Assembly (NCBI GenBank): GCA_042408925.1 | Contig: JBHOQO010000024.1 | Coordinates: 1-11,332, forward strand | Length of the DNA: 11,332 nt | Direction: 5' to 3' | DNA from: BPIH01 sp042408925 | GTDB taxonomy: Bacteria; Chloroflexota; Limnocylindria; Limnocylindrales; CSP1-4 | In this document: positions 1-4,870 of the stretch, piece by piece | How the letters are laid out: every line of letters starts with the position of its first letter | Numbering within the stretch: the stretch's first letter is position 1 | Position numbers and translations under genes: made by a program | Notes under the pieces: model-generated | Seen by the model: only the letters and a program-made list of their open reading frames with translations | What the model was told of the DNA's origin: nothing | Databases searched by the model: none

Positions 1-182
1 CGAGGCTCGCCGCCCCGGCGGCCGGTCGCCGCCGGTCCCCGCCACCCGGCCCGGGAAACCCTTCGGACGACGCCGCGGAGGCCGACGGCCGGGAGCCCTG
101 GCGGCCGGGCCGCGGCGCCACGAAGAAGCGGGGCAACCCCCGTCGCCGGGCGCGGCACGGCGACTCGGACCGAGCCGACTAG
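1..182 (+). CDS. C-terminal end of an unidentified upstream gene (partial)
   Basis: Reading from base 3, a frame stays open from the left edge to a TAG at 180-182 and uses almost only G/C-ending codons, like the rest of the window. The peptide is rich in Arg, Ala, Pro and Gly and ends in a basic tail containing TKKRGNPRRRARHGD. That is the look of a disordered C-terminal extension, not of a folded domain. The stop shares the palindrome CTAG with the stop of the convergent glycosyltransferase gene, so the two genes would end on the same four bases. With only about 60 residues visible and no recognisable motif, neither the protein family nor its reality as a gene can be settled. Non-coding sequence is the alternative. 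Confidence 0.4.
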   Translation, partial: RLAAPAAGRRRSPPPGPGNPSDDAAEADGREPWRPGRGATKKRGNPRRRARHGDSDRAD

Positions 183-1456
183 CGCCGGCCGACCGGACGC
201 CTGCCCGCCTCGTCGAGGAGGGCGACGAGGTCCGAGACGAGGACCTCCCAGCTCCAGGTCGACCGGACGCGCCGAGCCAGGGCGTGGGCCCGGTCGGCGG
301 CGAGGCGCTCCCGGACGAGCCGGGCGACCTCGCCGGCCGACGCCTCGGGCGGGAAGCGGACGGCGGCGTCGCCGACGAGGGCCCGCAGAGCCGGGATGTC
401 GGCACAGACGATCGGCAGCCGGGCGACGGCGGCCTCGAGGATCGGAAGGCCGAAGCCCTCGTCGCGGCTCGGGAAGAAGAGGCAGTCGGCGAGGCGGTAG
501 AGGTCGCCGACGATCGCCGCCGTCGCCCCGCCGTGGACCCGCTCCGCGACGAAGACGACCCGCTCCCCGAGCCCGAGCTCGGCGGCCCGCCGCCGAAGGA
601 ACCGTCGGTACGCCCGGGCCGCGGGATCGTGCGGGTCGAGGGCCCCGGTCACGACGAGTCGCGTCCCCGGCTCGTCTCCGGCGAGGACGGCCGCGACCTC
701 GAGGGCCAGCTCGATGTTCTTCCGCGGCACGAGCCGCGAGGGGACGAGGAGGATCGGGCCGGTCTGCAGGAGCCCCGTCGCCTCGACGAGCCGGCGGGTC
801 GCCGGGTGGAGGCGGAGGCTGGCGGCGAGGTCGATGCCGTTCGGCACGACGCGGATCGCCTCGGGTGGCCGCCCCGTCAGCGCCGCGTACTGGGTCCGCC
901 GCAGCTCGGAGACGGCGACGGCGAGCGTCCCAGGCCACGCCTCCCGGACGACGTCCCAGGGCCAGCGCGGGTGGAGCTGCCCGGCCCGCTCGGGGGTCGC
1001 CGCCGCGACGTCGTGGACCCAGAGGAGCCAGCCCCGCCGGTCCGCCTCGGCCAGCTGCCGGAGGGCGACCGAGGCGGCGAGGTTGAAGTGGACGGACGCC
1101 AGGTTGTGAACGATGACGACGTCGGCGTCGGCGAGCGCCTCGACGAGGGCCGTCCGGATCTCGGCGACGACGGACGCGAACGCCTCCGGCACGCGCCCGG
1201 CGGCGAGGGCAGCGCGGATCGGCGCGAGGCGCCGATGGCGGGCATCGAGGAGCGGGACCCGAACGAGGGGCGCCCCGATCGCCGCCGACCGGCCCCGGCC
1301 GGCGACGACCCGGACCGCCCGCCCGGCCCGGGCGAGCGAGCGGGCCTGGACCCCGACGACCGTCTCCACCCCACCGACGACCGGCGGGGCCGTGTAGTGG
1401 ACGATGGCAATCCGCTCGGCGCCGCAGCCCGTCACGGTGGCGACCGGACCGCTCAC
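179..1456 (-). CDS. GT4-family glycosyltransferase (second gene of pair)
   Basis: A 425-residue GT-B-fold glycosyltransferase of family GT4, expected to move a sugar from a nucleotide-sugar donor at the cytoplasmic face of the membrane. Visible landmarks are an N-terminal strand and loop RIAIVHY..PPVVGGVE (about 15-31, the GGVE loop typical of GT4), VVPNGID (203-209) opening the second Rossmann domain, and the donor-phosphate contacts R241 and K246 in PSRLVPRKN. The EX7E motif follows as E333-GFGLPIL-E341. Length is normal for the family. The GTG start was chosen because it overlaps the TGA of the upstream glycosyltransferase as GTGA, which implies translational coupling; a start further upstream would run deep into that gene. 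Donor and acceptor cannot be told from sequence. Likely roles are surface polysaccharide, glycolipid or compatible-solute glycoside synthesis. Confidence 0.9.
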   Translation of the reverse strand: MSGPVATVTGCGAERIAIVHYTAPPVVGGVETVVGVQARSLARAGRAVRVVAGRGRSAAIGAPLVRVPLLDARHRRLAPIRAALAAGRVPEAFASVVAEIRTALVEALADADVVIVHNLASVHFNLAASVALRQLAEADRRGWLLWVHDVAAATPERAGQLHPRWPWDVVREAWPGTLAVAVSELRRTQYAALTGRPPEAIRVVPNGIDLAASLRLHPATRRLVEATGLLQTGPILLVPSRLVPRKNIELALEVAAVLAGDEPGTRLVVTGALDPHDPAARAYRRFLRRRAAELGLGERVVFVAERVHGGATAAIVGDLYRLADCLFFPSRDEGFGLPILEAAVARLPIVCADIPALRALVGDAAVRFPPEASAGEVARLVRERLAADRAHALARRVRSTWSWEVLVSDLVALLDEAGRRPVGRR

Positions 1457-2769
1457 CCGGCCGCCCCGAAGCACTCGACGAGGAGCGCCGCGAGGTGCCG
1501 CTCGAGGACGGTGAACGAGAAGTGGCGCCGCCCGACCTCGTAGTTGCGCTCCGCCCAGGCGGCGGCCGTCGCCGGATCGTCGAGGAGGTGCCGGGCCCGC
1601 TCGATCGTCGCCTCGTCGATGAACTCGTCGAACCAGACGACCCGGAAGCCCCGCGGCCGCAGATCGACCTCGTACGTCGAGTAGTTGTTCACGAGGATCG
1701 GGCGCCGGTGGTAGACGGCCTCCAAGAAGGCGTTCCCGAAGCCCTCGAAGACCGACGGGTACGTGACGAAGTCGGCGGCGGCGTAGAACTCGGCGAGGGC
1801 ATAGCGCCCCGGGCCGACCGGGTCGTCGCCGCCGTTCTCGGCGACGAGGTCGGCGGCGAAGACGAGTGGCACCCCGAGGAGCTCGGCGTAGGCCCGGACC
1901 CGCCGCTCGTAGGCGTCGCCCTCGTCGCCCGAGGCGTGGGAGACGACGAGCCTCGCCGGCCGGTCGAGCCGCCGCACGAACTCGATGGCGTGCTCGATCC
2001 CCTTCCGGGCCACGATCCGCGTCGGTTGGAGGACGAGGAGCTCGCCGGGCCCGAGACCGAGATCCCGACGCAAGGCGGCGAGCCGCTCGGGCCGCACCGG
2101 CGCCGGCGGGCGGTCGAAGTCCATGACGTTCGGGATGACCCGCGGCGTCAGGCCCCGCCGCCAGGCCAGCTCGCGGGCCTGGAGCGAGTTGATGACGACG
2201 TGGCGGATCGCCCCGTGGGGCGGCGGGAAGGCCGCCGCGATGACGTCCTCGACGCTGTTGACGAGGAAGCGCTGCCGTTCCCACGGCAGGTCGTGATGGT
2301 GGGCGATGGTCGGCAGCCCGGTCTCGGCGACCAGGTCGGAGATCGCCAGCCCGAGGGGCAGGTTCAAGGGGATCGCCGAGGCGTTCTCGACGACGAGGAG
2401 CTCGATCTCGAAGCGGCGGACGAAGCGGTGGAGCGCCCTCCGGAGGCGAGCCCGGAGCGAATCGATGGCGGCCGAGACCTCCGGCGACCGGACGGTCCGG
2501 ACCGGCTCTCCTTCGGCCCCCTCGTCGCCCCGGCGGTCGACGGCGCGGGCGCCGAAGACCGCCCGGTTGATCGCCTCGATGTCCGGGTGGCCAAAGAACG
2601 CCTCCTCGACGACCTCCGAGACCGCCGGCGGTCGGTCGGAGCGACCGGCGAAATAGAAGCACCGGTGGCCGAGCCCCTCGAGGACCCGGGCCCACTTCGC
2701 GGTCTCCAGGGAGACCCCGTCGGTCCCGGCGAAGCGGGTCGAGACGAAGCCGATCCGCCGTCCCGCCAT
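1453..2769 (-). CDS. GT4-family glycosyltransferase (first gene of pair)
   Basis: A 438-residue GT4-type glycosyltransferase. The N-terminus GRRIGFVSTRFAGTDGVSLE (3-22) is a Rossmann strand followed by a donor/acceptor loop. HHHDLPWE lies at 157-164, VIPNVMDFD at 211-219 opens the C-terminal domain, and QPTRIVARKG supplies R251 and K256. The EX7E motif is E342-GFGNAFL-E350. The ATG at 2769 is chosen because GAGG sits 8 nt upstream and the GTSTRF-like strand starts at once. In-frame starts further upstream (for example the ATG at 2808) add a low-complexity stretch without a good ribosome site; a GTG one codon upstream is also possible. Its stop overlaps the next glycosyltransferase start, so the two are co-translated and may act in sequence on one glycan. 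It faces the zinc-ribbon/ccsB unit divergently. The substrate is unknown. Confidence 0.9.
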   Translation of the reverse strand: MAGRRIGFVSTRFAGTDGVSLETAKWARVLEGLGHRCFYFAGRSDRPPAVSEVVEEAFFGHPDIEAINRAVFGARAVDRRGDEGAEGEPVRTVRSPEVSAAIDSLRARLRRALHRFVRRFEIELLVVENASAIPLNLPLGLAISDLVAETGLPTIAHHHDLPWERQRFLVNSVEDVIAAAFPPPHGAIRHVVINSLQARELAWRRGLTPRVIPNVMDFDRPPAPVRPERLAALRRDLGLGPGELLVLQPTRIVARKGIEHAIEFVRRLDRPARLVVSHASGDEGDAYERRVRAYAELLGVPLVFAADLVAENGGDDPVGPGRYALAEFYAAADFVTYPSVFEGFGNAFLEAVYHRRPILVNNYSTYEVDLRPRGFRVVWFDEFIDEATIERARHLLDDPATAAAWAERNYEVGRRHFSFTVLERHLAALLVECFGAAG

Positions 2770-2777
2770 CACCGTCG

Positions 2778-2781
2778 CCTC
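2778..2781 (-). promoter_or_regulatory. Shine-Dalgarno of first glycosyltransferase
   Basis: GAGG on the minus strand, 8 nt before the ATG at 2769. It decides that start over longer in-frame alternatives, which have no comparable site. Confidence 0.55.
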
Positions 2782-2891
2782 AGGGCCGGACGTCGATCCT
2801 TCGGCCATGCCAAGAGGATGCCACGCTTTGCCCCGTTGGACCCGCCCGACGGGCCGCCGGCGGGCCGGAGGCTCGTTCCGCGATCCGACGC

Positions 2892-2905
2892 TAGAATGGC
2901 CGGCC
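2892..2905 (+). promoter_or_regulatory. Possible -10 box for a leaderless transcript
   Basis: TAGAAT at 2892-2897 matches the -10 consensus at 5 of 6 positions and lies 8 nt before the GTG at 2906. A transcript starting at normal distance would begin at or next to that GTG. No Shine-Dalgarno is well placed for this start (GGAGG at 2867-2871 is 34 nt away), which suits leaderless translation. No convincing -35 element is visible 16-18 bp upstream, so this remains weak. Confidence 0.3.
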
Positions 2906-3385
2906 GTGGGCATCGCCGAGACCCTCGCCGCCTTCTGGCAGTCGCTTCTCGACCTGACGAGCCGGTTCGTCATTCCCGACTGGGCAGCGCTCGTCGGCCT
3001 TTTGCCCGTCTTCCTCGTCCTCCTCGTCCTGGGACCGCTCCTCACCCTCCTCGCCCTCGTCTGGCTCGTCTACCTCGTCCGCCGACCGCGGACCGGCATC
3101 GCCGTCGACGAGGGCCCGTGGCCCCTCCTGCCGGACGCCGACGGCCGCCTCGAGCCGCCGCTCGGGGAGCCGTACTGCTCGAGGCACCGCCTCGTCTTCG
3201 GGGCCGGCACCGACACCTGCCCGCTCGACGGCGAGGCGCTCACGTTCATCTGCCCGAAGTGTCACCTGGCCCGGGCCGCGGGTCTGGCGCGCTGCGGCAA
3301 CTGCGGGCTCGTCGCCGTCCCCGGTCGGCGGCTCCGGCCCCTGGCACCGGTTGTGCCGCCACCCGGCGGCACCGCGGCCGCGTAG
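2906..3385 (+). CDS. Membrane-anchored double zinc-ribbon protein, function unknown
   Basis: A 159-residue protein with one strongly hydrophobic stretch (about 26-58, one long or two short membrane segments). It is followed by RRPR, so by the positive-inside rule the C-terminal part should be cytoplasmic. That part carries two metal-binding-like clusters. One is degenerate (C91-x2-H94 and C105 in CPLDGE); the other is a classic zinc ribbon, C116-x2-C119 and C130-x2-C133. The tail is Pro/Ala-rich. The GTG start is preferred because the upstream extension is Arg/Pro-rich without family character and because the peptide then opens VGIAETLAAFWQSLLDL. The stop lies 41 nt before ccsB on the same strand, so they probably form one transcript. 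It is not ResB/Ccs1, the usual partner of CcsA/CcsB. I do not recognise a named family; a scaffold or regulatory role at the membrane is only a guess. Confidence 0.75.
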   Translation: MGIAETLAAFWQSLLDLTSRFVIPDWAALVGLLPVFLVLLVLGPLLTLLALVWLVYLVRRPRTGIAVDEGPWPLLPDADGRLEPPLGEPYCSRHRLVFGAGTDTCPLDGEALTFICPKCHLARAAGLARCGNCGLVAVPGRRLRPLAPVVPPPGGTAAA

Positions 3386-3416
3386 CCCGGAACCCGCGAG
3401 CGCCGTCGGGCGTCCC

Positions 3417-3420
3417 GAGG
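3417..3420 (+). promoter_or_regulatory. Shine-Dalgarno of ccsB
   Basis: GAGG followed by 6 nt and the ATG at 3427. It fixes the ccsB start at MTTIAQVAF. The same reading frame is open far upstream, but only as the antisense shadow of the glycosyltransferase gene. Confidence 0.6.
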
Positions 3421-3426
3421 TCACCG

Positions 3427-4362
3427 ATGACGACGATCGCCCAGGTCGCCTTCACGACCGGATCCCTGCTCCTCCTCGTCGCCTTCGCCGCCCACGTCGG
3501 CCACGCCGTGCTCCTGGCGGCCGGCCGCCGGCGGCTCGCGACCCTCGTGACCGGACCGCGGCCGAGCTACGCCGGCGTCGTCGGCGGGACCCTCGCCGCG
3601 ACCCTCGACGGCCCCGCCGACGAACGGCCGACCGCGCCCGATGAGAGCGCCCTCGCCCGACCGGCCGTCGTCCTCGCCGCCGTCGCCTTCGGCCTCCTTA
3701 CCCTGGCCGTCTTCAGTCGGGCGATCGCCGTCGGCCGCGGCCCCTGGGGCAACCTCTTCGAGTTCAGCGTCGCCTTCGCCTGGTCGATCACCGGCGGCTA
3801 CCTGTGGCTCTCGACCCGCTACCCGATCCGCTCGATCGGCTTCCTCCCGCTCGGCGTCGCCGGGGCCCTTGCCCTCTACGCCGCCAGCCTGCCGTCGGAG
3901 GTTCGACCGCTCCTCCCGGCCCTCAACAACGCCCCGCTCCTGACGATCCACGTCGGGATGGCGGTCCTGGCCTACGGGATCTTCGCGACGGCCTTCGCCG
4001 CGGGGGTCGGCTATCTCGTCCAGGGACCGACGGACCGGATCGCCTGGCTGCCCTCGCACCGGACCCTCGACGAGGTCGCCTACCGGGCCGTCATCGTCGG
4101 CTTCCCGATCTTCGCCACGATGATCATCCTCGGCTCCTGGTGGGCCTCGATCGCCTGGTCCCGGTACTGGGGCTGGGACCCGAAGGAGACCTCGGCCCTC
4201 GTGACCTGGCTCACCTACGCCGTCTACCTCCACGCCCGCAACCAGCGACGGTGGGCCGGCCGGCCGGCGGCCCTCCTCCTCGTCGTCGGCTTCGTCATGG
4301 TCCTCGTCACGTACTCGGGCTCGCTCTGGTTTAGCGGTCTCCACGCCTACAGCGGCCTCTAG
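3427..4362 (+). CDS. ccsB: Cytochrome c biogenesis protein CcsB (CcsA/ResC-type, haem-handling)
   Basis: A 311-residue polytopic membrane protein of the CcmC/CcsA/ResC family, which brings haem across the membrane and holds it for attachment to apocytochromes c in system II. The tryptophan-rich haem-handling signature is clear: W238 and W239, then RYWGWDPKET (246-255). GPWGNLFEF (105-113) matches the conserved segment before the central helices. Likely haem-ligand histidines are H175 (LLTIHVGMAVLAYG), H269 and H306 (the LHAYSG end). Hydrophobic segments fall near 8-32, 80-101, 113-130, 138-153, 172-197, 219-241, 256-270 and 282-298. A charged, Pro-rich loop (about 61-78) follows the first helix. 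Family members run roughly 300-400 residues, so the length is normal. The obligate partner ResB/Ccs1 is not in the window. Naming varies: this is CcsB in TIGR usage and CcsA or ResC elsewhere. Confidence 0.92.
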   Translation: MTTIAQVAFTTGSLLLLVAFAAHVGHAVLLAAGRRRLATLVTGPRPSYAGVVGGTLAATLDGPADERPTAPDESALARPAVVLAAVAFGLLTLAVFSRAIAVGRGPWGNLFEFSVAFAWSITGGYLWLSTRYPIRSIGFLPLGVAGALALYAASLPSEVRPLLPALNNAPLLTIHVGMAVLAYGIFATAFAAGVGYLVQGPTDRIAWLPSHRTLDEVAYRAVIVGFPIFATMIILGSWWASIAWSRYWGWDPKETSALVTWLTYAVYLHARNQRRWAGRPAALLLVVGFVMVLVTYSGSLWFSGLHAYSGL

Positions 4363-4376
4363 CGACCGCGCCGCCG

Positions 4377-4407
4377 CCCTCGCCGCACCGCCCCTCGCCG
4401 CACCGCC
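4377..4407. repeat. Two-copy short direct repeat
   Basis: The 16-mer CCCTCGCCGCACCGCC occurs at 4377-4392 and again at 4392-4407, giving a 15-bp period. It lies just after the ccsB stop. It is probably simple slippage in GC-rich DNA with no evident function. Confidence 0.6.
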
Positions 4408-4428
4408 GCGCCGAAACCTCCCGTCGTA

Positions 4429-4440
4429 GAACGAACGTTC
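4429..4440. promoter_or_regulatory. GAAC-N4-GTTC dyad, possible LexA-type site
   Basis: GAACGAACGTTC fits the GAAC-N4-GTTC core of Gram-positive-type LexA boxes. It is about 200 bp upstream of the nrdJ promoter and has no obvious promoter beside it, so any SOS role is uncertain. A chance match is a real possibility. Confidence 0.2.
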
Positions 4441-4524
4441 AGATCGGCGCCCGCCAGCCCCGTCTCGACGGCCTTCGCGGGCACCGCGGTCCGGTTACCT
4501 CGCCTGTGGACGGCTTCGGGGATG

Positions 4525-4540
4525 ACCGCCCCCGGGCGGT
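4525..4540. repeat. GC-rich perfect inverted repeat
   Basis: ACCGCCCCCGGGCGGT is a perfect 16-bp inverted repeat. It could be an operator or a weak hairpin. It is followed by GGAAAAGG, not by a T-run, so it is not a canonical intrinsic terminator for ccsB. Confidence 0.35.
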
Positions 4541-4581
4541 GGAAAAGGCCCGCCCGAGTGTGGAGCAGCCGTGGACGGCGA

Positions 4582-4629
4582 CCACCACATCTTGCGGTCG
4601 ATGCGCATTTCCAACACAAGATCTTGTGG
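4582..4629. promoter_or_regulatory. Tandem NrdR boxes upstream of nrdJ
   Basis: Two related 16-bp sites, CCACCACATCTTGCGG (4582-4597) and ACACAAGATCTTGTGG (4614-4629), agree at 12 of 16 positions. The second contains a perfect 14-bp palindrome, CACAAGATCTTGTG. They are separated by 16 bp, so their centres are 32 bp apart, about three helical turns. This is the known arrangement of NrdR boxes (ACAC-AT-rich-GTGT palindromes in pairs) in front of ribonucleotide reductase genes. NrdR is the nucleotide-sensing repressor of these genes. The downstream box ends 8 bp before the -35 element, so bound NrdR could block polymerase. The nrdR gene itself is not in the window. Confidence 0.75.
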
Positions 4630-4637
4630 TATGGGGC

Positions 4638-4666
4638 TTGACCGGCGGTTCGCCGGGTCGTACGAT
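4638..4666 (+). promoter_or_regulatory. Sigma-70-type promoter of nrdJ
   Basis: TTGACC (4638-4643; 5 of 6 to the -35 consensus), a 17-bp spacer, then TACGAT (4661-4666; 4 of 6 to the -10 consensus, common in GC-rich genomes). Transcription would start near 4673, leaving a leader of about 200 nt before the nrdJ ATG. Its position right after the NrdR-like boxes supports both calls. Confidence 0.7.
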
Positions 4667-4690
4667 ACGGAGGCTCGAGACGGCCACCCG

Positions 4691-4724
4691 TCGATGCCCG
4701 ATGGCCCGCCTCGCCGGGCATCGA
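4691..4724 (+). other. Hairpin in the nrdJ 5' leader
   Basis: TCGATGCCCG (4691-4700) can pair perfectly with CGGGCATCGA (4715-4724), giving a 10-bp stem with a 14-nt loop about 20 nt after the predicted transcription start. A second small stem (CCGACC/GGTCGG) follows closely. No T-run follows, so it is not a terminator. A structured leader or 5'-end stabiliser is possible. Confidence 0.4.
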
Positions 4725-4856
4725 GCCCGACCGGCCGGGTCGGCCACGGCCCCGGACGAACCGGGTTCGCGATGGCTCGAGTAGCTACGAATTCGGCTCC
4801 GCACGGACCGCAGCGGACCGAAGGGGGACACGGCACCGCCCCATCAGGCGCCGAGC

Positions 4857-4863
4857 AGGAGAG
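4857..4863 (+). promoter_or_regulatory. Shine-Dalgarno of nrdJ
   Basis: AGGAGAG followed by 7 nt and the ATG at 4871. It is a strong, well-spaced site that decides the nrdJ start. Confidence 0.8.
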
Positions 4864-4870
4864 CTGACCG

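Larger units (their letters stand above)
4363..4581 (+). other. Non-coding stretch between ccsB and the nrdJ operator
   Basis: No credible gene lies here: short open frames on both strands show no start signal or protein-like composition. It holds a 15-bp-period direct repeat (4377-4407), a GAAC-N4-GTTC dyad (4429-4440) and a GC-rich inverted repeat (4525-4540). No hairpin followed by a T-run is visible after ccsB, so no intrinsic terminator can be called. Confidence 0.6.

Noticed and set aside
1457..2695. N-terminal extension of the second glycosyltransferase frame to 2695
   Set aside because: This part lies out of frame inside the first glycosyltransferase and is low-complexity. The GT4 N-terminal strand begins only after the GTG at 1456.
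1495..3426. Plus-strand extension of the ccsB frame far upstream, through the glycosyltransferase and zinc-ribbon genes
   Set aside because: The upstream part is the complement of the glycosyltransferase gene and has no protein character. The GAGG site and hydrophobic N-terminus at 3427 mark the real start.
4525..4540. Intrinsic terminator for ccsB
   Set aside because: The inverted repeat leaves almost no loop and is followed by GGAAAAGG with no T-run.
4506..4867. Small plus-strand ORFs between ccsB and nrdJ (4506-4784 and 4571-4867)
   Set aside because: They run through the NrdR-like boxes and the promoter, lack ribosome sites and resemble no protein family.
4851..4868. Partial resemblance of GAGCAGGAGAGCTGACC to a cobalamin-riboswitch B12 box
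   Set aside because: Several conserved positions mismatch, it overlaps the Shine-Dalgarno, and no conserved aptamer core is visible upstream.
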